Assembly (NCBI GenBank): GCA_964472175.1
Contig: CAYYJF010000002.1
Coordinates: 31,378 to 95,377, forward strand
Direction: 5' to 3'
Length of the DNA stretch: 64,000 nucleotides
Source of the DNA: UBA8389 sp964472175
GTDB lineage: Bacteria > Bacteroidota > Bacteroidia > Bacteroidales > UBA1402
Position numbers and translations under genes: made by a program. Below, in pieces: positions 9,291 to 17,662 of the stretch. The notes beneath the pieces are model-generated. The model did not search any database and had not been told where the DNA came from. It was given only the letters and a program-made list of their open reading frames with translations. Each line of letters begins with the position of its first letter. The first letter of the stretch is position 1.

Positions 9291-9758
9291 ATGAAGCAAA
9301 TTCCTCTGAAATGGATGAGTATCCTGTTAGTTCTGATGGTTGTATCCTGCAAATCCAACCCGGAAGCCTTTTCTTTGGCTTATCAGAAATTAAAAGACAA
9401 GGAGGGACAATTATTGGATGAAAAGGCCAATGTAACACATGCTGTTCCCATGGAAATCACCTCCAAAGGTGATACCATCCTGAATTTTAAGTCAGAAAAA
9501 TGGACCACCTTGTTGGCAAACAAATTGGATGCTTCTACCTATAATGTGGTGGTATTTTCATTTATCAACAGAACCAATGCCAGAAGTTTATATAACAGAA
9601 TGGTGGAGGAAAAAAGACCGGCGATGTTGGTACAAAATCAGGACAATTTGTATCGAGTTGTGTTGGCTTCATCCAATAACCCGGATACCATTCAGGTTAA
9701 GCTGAATCAACTATTAAATGAATACCGGAATGCATCCATCGTCAAAAGAGTGGAATGA
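9291..9758 (+). CDS. SPOR-domain lipoprotein
   Basis: A 155-residue exported protein. The N-terminus is a lipoprotein signal (hydrophobic stretch ending in a VVSC lipobox, Cys20), so it should be membrane-anchored. The last 70 residues resemble a SPOR domain: a strand (YNVVVFSF), a helix with NARSLYNRM, then LVQNQDNLYRVVLAS and a final helix. SPOR domains bind denuded septal peptidoglycan. The assignment rests on pattern and not on a conserved catalytic residue. It converges with the DUF4375 gene, with only one base between the stops. Confidence 0.75.
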   Translation: MKQIPLKWMSILLVLMVVSCKSNPEAFSLAYQKLKDKEGQLLDEKANVTHAVPMEITSKGDTILNFKSEKWTTLLANKLDASTYNVVVFSFINRTNARSLYNRMVEEKRPAMLVQNQDNLYRVVLASSNNPDTIQVKLNQLLNEYRNASIVKRVE

Positions 9759-9759
9759 T

Positions 9760-10263
9760 TTAATCGATGATTTCAGCGAATTCCTCCAAATGAGATTCGA
9801 TATAGCCGCTTAGCATTTTGGAACAATCAGCCTCCATTTCAAAAAACAATTCTTCCAATTCATCGAAGGCTTCATATTGTTCATACATGGCATGAAATGC
9901 TTCATCCGTGGTCTCTTTTTCCAGATCGGCCTCATTTTCATCGTATATTTCTTTTGCTTTATAGATGATTTTGGCAAGATCGTTTAATCCGAAGAGCTTC
10001 AATGATTTTGCAAAGGGGTTCTTGAAAATATAACCTCCGAAACCGTTTTGTATCAATTGAATGAATCCACCATGCATGACTTCAGTCCTGAAGAAATGGT
10101 AGGCAAGCACACTGTGTTGTGTGCCATTCAATAGTTGCATGTTTTTTTCATTGAATGTACCTTCAATGGCATTTAAATAGGATTCAATAAAATAATCAAG
10201 AAGATTAAGATCTTTATTCTCAATTATTTGTGCAATTTTCTTTCTGGATATTTGAATGCTCAT
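9760..10263 (-). CDS. DUF4375 / DMP19-like protein
   Basis: A 167-residue acidic cytoplasmic protein. The core HFFRTEVMHGGFIQLIQNG with a following acidic helical tail is the hallmark of the DUF4375 family, which includes the C-terminal part of Neisseria DMP19, a DNA-mimic protein. Most relatives have no known function, so the family name is as far as I can go. A promoter at 10289-10282 serves it, divergent from the metallo-beta-lactamase gene. Confidence 0.78.
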   Translation of the reverse strand: MSIQISRKKIAQIIENKDLNLLDYFIESYLNAIEGTFNEKNMQLLNGTQHSVLAYHFFRTEVMHGGFIQLIQNGFGGYIFKNPFAKSLKLFGLNDLAKIIYKAKEIYDENEADLEKETTDEAFHAMYEQYEAFDELEELFFEMEADCSKMLSGYIESHLEEFAEIID

Positions 10264-10281
10264 TTTGTCTGGGATTTATAA

Positions 10282-10289
10282 CAAAGGTA
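10282..10289 (-). promoter_or_regulatory. -7 promoter box of the DUF4375 gene
   Basis: TACCTTTG on the minus strand, 18 bases before the start codon. Confidence 0.5.
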
Positions 10290-10310
10290 GAAAAAAAGGC
10301 TAAAATGTCG

Positions 10311-10318
10311 TATCTTTG
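10311..10318 (+). promoter_or_regulatory. -7 promoter box of the MBL-fold gene
   Basis: TATCTTTG, 16 bases before ATG 10335, divergent from the preceding box. Confidence 0.55.
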
Positions 10319-10334
10319 TAGCAATATATTGAAA

Positions 10335-11141
10335 ATGGATCAATTGCGCTTTTTAAGTTTGGGTAGTGGTAGCAGTGGAAACTGCTACTTCTTTGGAAAT
10401 GCATTTCAGGGTATTTTGATTGATGCCGGCATTGGTTCCCGTTTGATGCGGAAATCTTTGAAGCAAATCGGGATAGAAATGAATCAGATTTTGGCTTTGT
10501 TTGTAACCCACGACCATCACGATCACATCAAATCTGCTGGTGTATTGTCGGAAAAATTTGGAATTCCTGTATATACAACAAGGAAAACCCACGATGGAAT
10601 GGACAGAACTTATGGAATGACCCAAAAGTTGAGCAATGCCAATAAAAGATATTTGGAACATGGTCAATCAACCCAAGTTGGCCCTTTCACTATTGAGTCT
10701 TTTCCTTTGTTGCACGATGCAACCGATCATTCCGGATATTATGTTCAATATAAGCACCATCTCATTTCCATTGCTACGGATTTGGGGTGTTATGATGCCG
10801 CTTTAAAGGACTTTATTCTAAAATCGAACATCGTATTGCTCGAATCCAATTATGATCCTGATCTTTTGGAAACGGGAAGGTATCCCTATCCGTTAAAAAT
10901 GCGCATCAAAGGTGAAAAGGGACATTTGAGCAATCAGGATGCGGGAAATCTGCTTTCTGAATCCTATCACGAAGACCTCAAATATGTTTTTCTGTGCCAC
11001 TTAAGTGCTGACAACAATCGCCCTGAATTGGCCCTGCAAACCATTCATTCCATCCTTGAAAAGAATGGATGTGCAGAAAGCAGGAGGCTGAGTTTGGCGA
11101 CTTTGAAGCGCGGAGCTTCGGAATTGGTCTATTTTGAATGA
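10335..11141 (+). CDS. MBL-fold metallohydrolase, YycJ/WalJ-like
   Basis: A 268-residue cytoplasmic metallo-beta-lactamase-fold protein. The two-metal signature HxHxDH is present at residues 59-64 (THDHHDH), followed by later ligands in LLHDATDHSGY and in CHLSADNN. The opening FLSLGSGSSGNCY is typical of the YycJ/WalJ branch, thought to act as a phosphodiesterase or 5'-exonuclease in DNA metabolism. Substrate is not readable from the sequence. The start at 10335 agrees with the -7 box; longer in-frame upstream sequence overlaps the divergent gene. Confidence 0.88.
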   Translation: MDQLRFLSLGSGSSGNCYFFGNAFQGILIDAGIGSRLMRKSLKQIGIEMNQILALFVTHDHHDHIKSAGVLSEKFGIPVYTTRKTHDGMDRTYGMTQKLSNANKRYLEHGQSTQVGPFTIESFPLLHDATDHSGYYVQYKHHLISIATDLGCYDAALKDFILKSNIVLLESNYDPDLLETGRYPYPLKMRIKGEKGHLSNQDAGNLLSESYHEDLKYVFLCHLSADNNRPELALQTIHSILEKNGCAESRRLSLATLKRGASELVYFE

Positions 11142-11181
11142 CAAAAATGAGTGGTGTGCTTGCTGAAACAGAAATATTATC

Positions 11182-11189
11182 TATCTTTG
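11182..11189 (+). promoter_or_regulatory. -7 promoter box of tRNA-Cys
   Basis: TATCTTTG, 20 bases before the mature tRNA 5' end. Confidence 0.5.
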
Positions 11190-11209
11190 CAGCCGCTAAA
11201 CAAAGCAAT

Positions 11210-11280
11210 GGTACCTTGGCCGAGCGGTTAGGCACCGGTCTGCAAAACCGTCTACAGCAGTTCGAATCTGCTAGGTACCT
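11210..11280 (+). tRNA. tRNA-Cys (anticodon GCA)
   Basis: Complete cloverleaf: 7-bp acceptor stem GGTACCT/AGGTACC, anticodon loop CTGCAAA, TTCGAAT T-loop, and a T discriminator base, the identity element of tRNA-Cys. CCA is not encoded. Confidence 0.97.
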
Positions 11281-11285
11281 CTTAT

Positions 11286-11310
11286 AAGGTTGTCCGTTAA
11301 GGGCAACCTT
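11286..11310 (+). terminator. Hairpin after tRNA-Cys
   Basis: A 10-bp stem (AAGGTTGTCC / GGGCAACCTT, one G-T pair) with loop GTTAA, five bases after the tRNA, followed by a short T-rich stretch. Confidence 0.6.
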
Positions 11311-11336
11311 TATTTGTTTCATTTAAAATCAGAAAA

Positions 11337-12269
11337 ATGAAAAATCTGACTTTTGGCATCATTGGAACAGGAGCATTGGGAGGCTATTACGGAGGTCTCC
11401 TGGCTAAATCCGGAAAAGATGTACACTTTCTTCTGAAATCCGATTATCAATGGGTAAAAGAACACGGACTCAGGGTTGATTCTGTGAATGGAAATTTCAC
11501 TTTGCTCAATATTCCTGTCTATCAACATACATCCGAAATGCCCAAATGCGATGTTGTATTGGTCTGTCTAAAGACCACGAGCGAATCCCTTTTACCCGCA
11601 TTGTTGAATCCCATTGTTCAAAAAGGAACAACGATTGTCTTTATTCAAAATGGACTGGAAAATGAAAAAATGGCATCGGCCTTGTTCCCTGATTGTCATT
11701 TGGTTGCGGGTTTAGGCTTTATCTGTTCCAGAAAAGTAGGACCGGGGCACATTGAACATTTGGATTATGGTAAGCTCACCCTGGCCATGTATGATTCAAA
11801 AAACAAAATGGTCCTGGAACGTATTCAATCTGCTTTTGAATCCTCTGATATTCAGGTTGAACTGTCTGAAAATTTGGAGCTGGCCAGATGGAAAAAATTG
11901 GTATGGAACATCCCATATAATGGTTTGAGTGTAGTTTTGAATGCGACAACCAAAGAAATGATGGAAGATGAACAGACCAAAAATCTGATTTACGACATCA
12001 TGCTGGAAGTTATTGGAGCCGCGAATGCTTGCGGTTGCAGGATTGAAGAAAAATTTGCCGATAAAATGCTTGCTTCAACCATGCAAATGAAACCTTATGC
12101 ACCAAGTATGAAGTTGGATTATGATTTCAACAGGCCTATGGAAATTCATGCCATTTATGAAAGACCCATCATGGCAGCGCTCAAAGCGTCTTTCAAAATG
12201 CATAAAACAGAGGTGGTTATGAATCAGTTGCATTTTCTGCAAAACGTGAAAAAAAAGAGACTCACCTGA
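11337..12269 (+). CDS. panE: 2-dehydropantoate 2-reductase (ketopantoate reductase)
   Basis: NADPH-dependent reduction of ketopantoate to pantoate, on the way to pantothenate and coenzyme A. The protein has 310 residues. The N-terminal Rossmann motif GTGALGG (residues 10-16) and the ApbA/PanE signatures (VLVCLKTT near residue 75, NGLENE, and a central KKLVWNIPYN segment holding the family's catalytic lysine) are visible. Other pan genes are not in the window. The family also contains enzymes acting on other 2-keto acids, so the exact substrate is inferred. The stop codon lies inside a terminator hairpin. Confidence 0.82.
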   Translation: MKNLTFGIIGTGALGGYYGGLLAKSGKDVHFLLKSDYQWVKEHGLRVDSVNGNFTLLNIPVYQHTSEMPKCDVVLVCLKTTSESLLPALLNPIVQKGTTIVFIQNGLENEKMASALFPDCHLVAGLGFICSRKVGPGHIEHLDYGKLTLAMYDSKNKMVLERIQSAFESSDIQVELSENLELARWKKLVWNIPYNGLSVVLNATTKEMMEDEQTKNLIYDIMLEVIGAANACGCRIEEKFADKMLASTMQMKPYAPSMKLDYDFNRPMEIHAIYERPIMAALKASFKMHKTEVVMNQLHFLQNVKKKRLT

Positions 12270-12284
12270 AAGGTAAGTCTCTTT
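12254..12284. terminator. Bidirectional terminator of panE and tRNA-Ser
   Basis: A 13-bp stem with a single C-A mismatch and a GAA loop. It ends in TTT on the plus strand and, read on the minus strand, also in T residues, so it can serve both panE and the convergent tRNA-Ser. The panE stop codon lies within it. Confidence 0.7.
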
Positions 12285-12285
12285 G

Positions 12286-12372
12286 CGGAAGGAGGGGGAT
12301 TCGAACCCCCGGTACCCTTACGAGTACGTCAGTTTAGCAAACTGGTGGTTTCAGCCACTCACCCATCCTTCC
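12286..12372 (-). tRNA. tRNA-Ser (anticodon GCT)
   Basis: Minus-strand tRNA with 7-bp acceptor stem GGAAGGA/TCCTTCC, anticodon loop TTGCTAA, a long variable arm (class II, as expected for Ser) and a G discriminator base. Confidence 0.96.
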
Positions 12373-12401
12373 GGATGCAAAGCTGAATCTCAATTGCGGT
12401 G

Positions 12402-12409
12402 CAAAGTTA
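12402..12409 (-). promoter_or_regulatory. -7 promoter box of tRNA-Ser
   Basis: TAACTTTG on the minus strand, 29 bases before the tRNA 5' end. Confidence 0.5.
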
Positions 12410-12463
12410 GAAAAGTCTTTTTACTCTCCAAATATTCATAGGTGATAATTCCGAAAAAACTGC

Positions 12464-12471
12464 TACTTTTG
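12464..12471 (+). promoter_or_regulatory. -7 promoter box of mltG
   Basis: TACTTTTG, perfect TAnnTTTG. It lies two bases before an ATG at 12474, which would fall upstream of transcription start, and so favours ATG 12492 for mltG. Confidence 0.55.
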
Positions 12472-12491
12472 GAATGCATAAAACAAATTTT

Positions 12492-13520
12492 ATGAAAAAA
12501 AATATTCAAAATAGATTGCTTTATATCATTGGTATTGGTGTCGTTTTGGTCTGTGTTTTTGTTTCCGGACTGATGTTTTCGTCTCTTTTAAACATTGAAA
12601 AGTCCGTTGATTTTAAAATATTCCCGAATCAATCGGTCGAAGTCGTTGTTCAGAATTTAGAAAATCAAGGACGAATCAAGCATAAAAAATGGCTGCGATT
12701 TATGTTGAATGTGGTTGATTATAAGGATCGTGTACATCCTGGTTTGTATGAACTGAAACCGGGAATGTCCAATTTTCAATTGATTAGAAGGTTGCGTTCC
12801 GGATTGCAGACACCAGTGAAATTGACCTTCAATAATGTTCGAACCATAGAAGAGCTAGCCGGGAAATTTTCAAGACAACTTATGGCGGATTCAACGGCGT
12901 TTTTAACCAGTTTTCAGGATTCCATGTGGTTGGATTCAATGAAGTTTACTCCCAATAATGCTGTATGTATTTTCATCCCGGATACTTATGAGGTTTGGTG
13001 GAACATCAATCCGGAAAAACTTAGAAATAAATTTGTGGATTCCTGGACTTATTTTTGGAATGATAAGAGAAAAGAAGAGGCAAGCAGAATCAAGTTGTCG
13101 CCTGTTGAAGTAAGCATCTTGGCTTCAATCGTTGAAGAGGAAACAAAAAAGGTCGATGAAATGCCAAAAGTTGCTGGTCTATATTTGAACAGATTGCGCA
13201 TAGAAATGCCCCTTCAGGCCGATCCAACGGTTAAATTTGCTGTTGGTGATTTCACGATTAGAAGGATTCTTTTGGAGCATACCCGTATTCAATCGCCATA
13301 CAATACCTACCTAAATATTGGATTGCCCCCGGGGCCTATCCGTTTGCCTTCAAAAGTAGCCATTGAGGCTACCTTACAGGCCATGCGACATACATACATT
13401 TATATGTGTGCAAAAGATGATTTCTCTGGTTATCACGCCTTTGCGACGACTTATCAGCAGCATCAAAACAATGCTGTCAAGTATCGGCAGGCTTTGAACA
13501 AGCGAGGTATCATGAACTAG
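12492..13520 (+). CDS. mltG: Endolytic murein transglycosylase MltG
   Basis: Cleaves nascent peptidoglycan strands at the inner membrane and is thought to set glycan chain length. The 342-residue protein has one N-terminal membrane anchor (residues 9-33), a LysM-like region, and the YceG catalytic domain with the active-site glutamate in ASIVEEET (residues 211-218), then DPTVKFA and PPGPIRLPS. I use ATG 12492 because the -7 box nearly touches the alternative ATG at 12474. The gene is followed after 30 bases by iorA and may be co-transcribed with it. Confidence 0.9.
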   Translation: MKKNIQNRLLYIIGIGVVLVCVFVSGLMFSSLLNIEKSVDFKIFPNQSVEVVVQNLENQGRIKHKKWLRFMLNVVDYKDRVHPGLYELKPGMSNFQLIRRLRSGLQTPVKLTFNNVRTIEELAGKFSRQLMADSTAFLTSFQDSMWLDSMKFTPNNAVCIFIPDTYEVWWNINPEKLRNKFVDSWTYFWNDKRKEEASRIKLSPVEVSILASIVEEETKKVDEMPKVAGLYLNRLRIEMPLQADPTVKFAVGDFTIRRILLEHTRIQSPYNTYLNIGLPPGPIRLPSKVAIEATLQAMRHTYIYMCAKDDFSGYHAFATTYQQHQNNAVKYRQALNKRGIMN

Positions 13521-13550
13521 TATTCAATCAATTAAGCGAAATATATTTTT

Positions 13551-15140
13551 ATGGATAAAATGCTTTTACTTGGAGATGAGGCAATCGCACAAGCGGCCAT
13601 GGATGCCGGTTTGTCCGGTGTATATGCCTATCCTGGTACACCCTCAACTGAAATTACCGAATATATACAACATTCGGCAGATTCGAAAAAGAAACAAATT
13701 CATTGCAGATGGTCTACCAATGAAAAAACGGCGATGGAAGCGGCATTAGGGATGTCTTTTGCCGGAAAAAGAGCGATGGTTTGCATGAAGCATGTGGGCT
13801 TGAATGTTGCAGCTGATGCGTTTATGAATGCCGCTGTAACGGGCGTTGTTGGTGGATTGGTTGTTGTAAGTGCGGATGATCCTTCCATGCATTCTTCACA
13901 GAATGAACAAGATTCAAGGTTTTTCGGTCAATTCGCCATGATTCCGATTTTAGAACCATCCAATCAACAAGAAGCATACGATATGACTTATGCGGCTTTT
14001 GAAATGTCTGAACGATTGGAAATCCCGGTCATGTTGCGCATCACCACCCGATTGGCGCATTCCAGATCAGGTATTGTCAGATATCAGGAAAAAGAACAAA
14101 ACGAGATTCGATTTTCAACCAATTTAAGGCAGTTTGTCTTGTTGCCGGCCAATGCAAGGGTTCAGTATCAAAAATTGCTCGATTTACAGCCTGTATTTGT
14201 TGGCGAATCGGAAAAATCAGCCTACAATCAATTTTTTCCCGGAAAGGATAATAAATATGGGATCATCGCATCCGGTATTGCATTCAATTATTTGATGGAG
14301 AATTTTCCGACGGGATGCGAATATCCAGTCTTAAAAATTGGTCAATATCCGCTTCCTGAATCAGCATTGCAAAAAATGGCAGAAAGTTGCGATGAATTGG
14401 TTGTTATCGAAGAAGGATACCCTTTGATTGAAGCTTATTTATTGGGTTTGAAAGGATATGGTTTAAAAGTTTTGGGACGTTTATCCGGATTTTTACCAAG
14501 ATCTGGTGAATTAAACCCGGATATTGTTGGTGCTGCATTTGGATTGTCAATGCCCAAATTGAACTCAATTTCAGAAGTTATAAAAAACAGACCACCATCC
14601 TTGTGCGTGGGTTGCGGACACCGCGATTTATACGATGTGCTGAATATGGCTGTGGCTGAAAAAGGCGATACTTGTAAAGTTTTTGGTGACATTGGATGTT
14701 ATACCCTGGGTTATCTTCCACCATTTAAAGCCATTCATACTTGTGTGGATATGGGCGCCTCGATCACCATGGCAAAGGGAGCCGCAGACGCTGGTCTGGA
14801 ATATGCCGTTGCCATCATCGGTGATTCTACTTTTACACACTCAGGAATGACCTCTTTGCTTGATGCAATCAATGAAAATTCGCCCATTACGGTGATTATC
14901 TCGGACAACGAAACTACCGGTATGACAGGTGGACAGGATTCTGCAGGAACAGGTAAATTGGAAGCCATTTGTCTGGGTCTGGGGGTTCATCCGGATCATT
15001 TGAAGGTCTTGGTTCCATTGAAGAAAAACCATTCAGAAATGTTGGAAGTGATTAAAGGAGAGATGGAATATAGAGGCACTTCTGTGATAATTCCCAGACG
15101 TGAATGTATTCAAACATTGGCAAGAAAAAGAAAAAAATAA
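13551..15140 (+). CDS. iorA: Indolepyruvate ferredoxin oxidoreductase alpha subunit, ferredoxin domain absent
   Basis: Oxidatively decarboxylates aryl pyruvates from aromatic amino acids to aryl-acetyl-CoA, passing electrons to ferredoxin. The 529-residue protein has the pyrimidine-binding domain (YAYPGTPSTEITEY near residue 24), the PP domain with the thiamine pyrophosphate motif (GDIGCYTLG ... GDSTFTHSGM) and CVGCGHRD. Classical IorA proteins carry a C-terminal 2[4Fe-4S] ferredoxin domain; this one ends soon after IIPRRECIQT, with no CxxCxxC cluster. Shorter forms of this kind occur in Bacteroidota as I recall. It overlaps iorB by one base (TAATG). Confidence 0.88.
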   Translation: MDKMLLLGDEAIAQAAMDAGLSGVYAYPGTPSTEITEYIQHSADSKKKQIHCRWSTNEKTAMEAALGMSFAGKRAMVCMKHVGLNVAADAFMNAAVTGVVGGLVVVSADDPSMHSSQNEQDSRFFGQFAMIPILEPSNQQEAYDMTYAAFEMSERLEIPVMLRITTRLAHSRSGIVRYQEKEQNEIRFSTNLRQFVLLPANARVQYQKLLDLQPVFVGESEKSAYNQFFPGKDNKYGIIASGIAFNYLMENFPTGCEYPVLKIGQYPLPESALQKMAESCDELVVIEEGYPLIEAYLLGLKGYGLKVLGRLSGFLPRSGELNPDIVGAAFGLSMPKLNSISEVIKNRPPSLCVGCGHRDLYDVLNMAVAEKGDTCKVFGDIGCYTLGYLPPFKAIHTCVDMGASITMAKGAADAGLEYAVAIIGDSTFTHSGMTSLLDAINENSPITVIISDNETTGMTGGQDSAGTGKLEAICLGLGVHPDHLKVLVPLKKNHSEMLEVIKGEMEYRGTSVIIPRRECIQTLARKRKK

Positions 15141-15730
15141 TGAAAACAGATATTATCTTAGCCGGTGTCGGAGGACAGGGCATTTTATCAATAGCGACAG
15201 TTATTGGAGAAGCAGCTCTTCACGAAGGTTTGCTCATGAAACAATCTGAAGTTCATGGCATGAGCCAACGTGGTGGAGATGTTCAATCGCATTTGCGTAT
15301 TTCTGATCAGACCATCTATTCAGATTTGATTCCTATGGGTAAAGCCGATTTGATACTGGCATTAGAACCCATGGAAGCATTGCGCTATTTGCCGTATTTA
15401 TCACCCAATGGCTGGCTGGTGACCAATATCAATCCAATCAAAAACATTCCGGATTATCCGGAATTGGAGCAAATACATGTTGCATTGAATCGTATTGATC
15501 GAAAGGTTGTTTTACATGTGGATGAAATTGCTCAGGAAATGGGTTCTATTCGTTCAGCAAATATGGTACTTTTGGGTGCAGCAACCCCTTTTTTAAAAAT
15601 GCATTACGAAAACATTCAAGATGGCATCAGACGCATTTTTCAAAGAAAAGGAGACGAAATTGTGAATATGAATTTATCCGCGCTTGAAATGGGAAGAAAG
15701 GTATCGAATACCAGCATTCAGGGCATATAA
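15140..15730 (+). CDS. iorB: Indolepyruvate ferredoxin oxidoreductase beta subunit
   Basis: The gamma-domain subunit of the 2-oxoacid oxidoreductase encoded with iorA. The 196-residue protein opens with the family signature (ILAGVGGQGILS) and contains MSQRGGDVQSHLRIS near residue 46. The ATG at 15140 uses the last base of the iorA stop, so the two subunits are translationally coupled and made in equal amounts. It is followed after nine bases by an acyl-CoA ligase, the combination expected for handling aryl-acyl-CoA products. Confidence 0.92.
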   Translation: MKTDIILAGVGGQGILSIATVIGEAALHEGLLMKQSEVHGMSQRGGDVQSHLRISDQTIYSDLIPMGKADLILALEPMEALRYLPYLSPNGWLVTNINPIKNIPDYPELEQIHVALNRIDRKVVLHVDEIAQEMGSIRSANMVLLGAATPFLKMHYENIQDGIRRIFQRKGDEIVNMNLSALEMGRKVSNTSIQGI

Positions 15731-15739
15731 TATAATTTC

Positions 15740-17656
15740 ATGACCATGACAGACAGACGAACCATCATTGATCTTTTCAACGAAAGTGTCGAGAAGTATT
15801 CCCGGAAACCCTTTTTGTGGGAGAAATCAACGAAGTATAAGTCGACCTCTTATCAGGAAACACTTAAGAAGGTGCAACTGGCAGCTGCCGGTTTTTTGTC
15901 ATTGGGCTTGGAAAAGCAGCAACGTTTGTCCTTATTGTCCGAAGGATGTAGTGATTGGATTATTGCTGAATTGGCCATGCTGTATGCGGGTGGAGTGAAT
16001 GTTCCGCTGTCTGTTAAGTTAGTGGAGGCCAATGATTTGCGTTTTAGAATCAACCATTCCGAAGCGAAAATTATCGTGACTTCCCTGACTCAATTGCATA
16101 AAATCCGTTTCATCAAGTCGGACTTGAAGTCAGTGAAAAAAATTGTGGTTTTTGGGGCTAAGGAATCTGATTTGGAATGGAACGAAATTTCTTTCGATGC
16201 TTTGATGGAGCTGGGCAAAATATATTTGGTATCGTATCCGGATTCTGTCAATGTCATGTCTCAATCCATCCAAAATGACGACATGGCAAATATAACCTAC
16301 ACTTCTGGTACAACAACTGATCCCAAAGGTGTCATGTTGACACATCGGAATTTCACTGCCAATGTAGAACAGTGTTTGTCGGTGATGAATATCCCCGATG
16401 GATTCAGAACTTTGTTGATACTTCCACTAGACCACTGTTTCGCCCATGTCACTGGTCTTTACACCTTTATGTCAATTGGTGGTAGTTTGGCCACGGTGCC
16501 CGTTGGTAAAACATTTATAGAAAACATTCGAAACATTCCGGTTGCCATCAATGAATTTCAACCCCAAGTCATAATGACGGTGCCGGCTCTGGCAAAGACA
16601 TTTAAAAACAATGTGGAAAAAAGCATTCGTGAAAAGGGTGTTGCCACGGAATGGCTGTTTAAATGTGCGGTACAGATCAACATGGCTTATTATAAGGAGG
16701 GTTGGAACAAAGGCACGAAAGGCAGTTGGATTCTCAAGCCAATCGTGAAAGCTTTTGACTCCATGTTATTCTCTAAGTTGCGTGCTTCTTTGGGCGGAAA
16801 ACTAGAATTTTTTGTTGACGGTGGAGCTTATCTGGATACGGAAATGCAAAAATTCTGGTACGCTGTGGGTCTACCCATGTATCAGGGTTATGGATTGTCG
16901 GAGGCAACTCCGGTGATCTCATGCAATATGAAAGAAAAGCATAAATTGGGTACCTCAGGACAATTGGTTTCAAATTTGGAATTGTGTATTCGTGATGAGG
17001 CCGGTAACGCGCTTCCTGTAGGTTCAAAAGGTGAAATAACGGTGAAAGGAGAAAACGTAATGAAAGGTTATTGGAAAAACCCGGAAGCCACAGCCGAAAC
17101 CGTCAAAGATGGTTGGCTGTACACAGGCGATTTGGGCTGTATAGACCAAGATGGCTTTCTGAATGTATTTGGCAGATCAAAATCTCTTCTAATCGGGAAT
17201 GACGGCGAAAAGTACAGTCCGGAAGGTATAGAGGAAACCATCACCACACTCTATCCGATGATTCAACAGATTATGTTGTACAACAATCAGCATCCATATA
17301 CCGTGGCTTTGGTTTATCCCAACAAAGAACAAATGCTACGCATACGTCCCGATGCCATCCATGGAAAGGAAGCCAGAGAAGCCCTGTTGTATGCAATTTC
17401 CAATGTGTTTGCCGATTTTAGAAAAGGCGGCAAACATGAAACTTTGTTTCCAGAACGCTGGTTGCCATCAGCCTTTGCCATCATTTCAGACGGATTCAAT
17501 GAATCAAATGGCATGTTGAATAGCACCTTAAAGCTCGTAAGAGGAAAGGTGGAAAAAGGACACAAATCTACCCTGGATTTTTTGTATTCACCAGAAGGAA
17601 AGAAAGTTGTTAATGAATTGAATATTAGAGAAATTGAAAAAACAATTTCAAAATAA
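15740..17656 (+). CDS. AMP-forming acyl-CoA synthetase
   Basis: Activates a carboxylic acid with ATP and CoA. The 638-residue protein has the adenylate-forming signature TYTSGTTTDPKGVMLTH (near residue 190), the GYGLSEATPV motif, the YTGDLG hinge region and the C-terminal K in a degenerate position. It belongs to the long-chain fatty acid-CoA ligase branch by overall pattern, but the position directly behind iorAB (nine-base gap) makes aryl acetates such as phenylacetate or indoleacetate plausible. Substrate cannot be read from the sequence. A second synthetase of this superfamily is at 48475-50184. Confidence 0.87.
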   Translation: MTMTDRRTIIDLFNESVEKYSRKPFLWEKSTKYKSTSYQETLKKVQLAAAGFLSLGLEKQQRLSLLSEGCSDWIIAELAMLYAGGVNVPLSVKLVEANDLRFRINHSEAKIIVTSLTQLHKIRFIKSDLKSVKKIVVFGAKESDLEWNEISFDALMELGKIYLVSYPDSVNVMSQSIQNDDMANITYTSGTTTDPKGVMLTHRNFTANVEQCLSVMNIPDGFRTLLILPLDHCFAHVTGLYTFMSIGGSLATVPVGKTFIENIRNIPVAINEFQPQVIMTVPALAKTFKNNVEKSIREKGVATEWLFKCAVQINMAYYKEGWNKGTKGSWILKPIVKAFDSMLFSKLRASLGGKLEFFVDGGAYLDTEMQKFWYAVGLPMYQGYGLSEATPVISCNMKEKHKLGTSGQLVSNLELCIRDEAGNALPVGSKGEITVKGENVMKGYWKNPEATAETVKDGWLYTGDLGCIDQDGFLNVFGRSKSLLIGNDGEKYSPEGIEETITTLYPMIQQIMLYNNQHPYTVALVYPNKEQMLRIRPDAIHGKEAREALLYAISNVFADFRKGGKHETLFPERWLPSAFAIISDGFNESNGMLNSTLKLVRGKVEKGHKSTLDFLYSPEGKKVVNELNIREIEKTISK

Positions 17657-17662
17657 GACCCA

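Noticed and set aside
14435..15032. Several antisense open frames of 60-85 codons within iorA
   Set aside because: Shadows of a long coding region with no promoter, no domain and poor composition.
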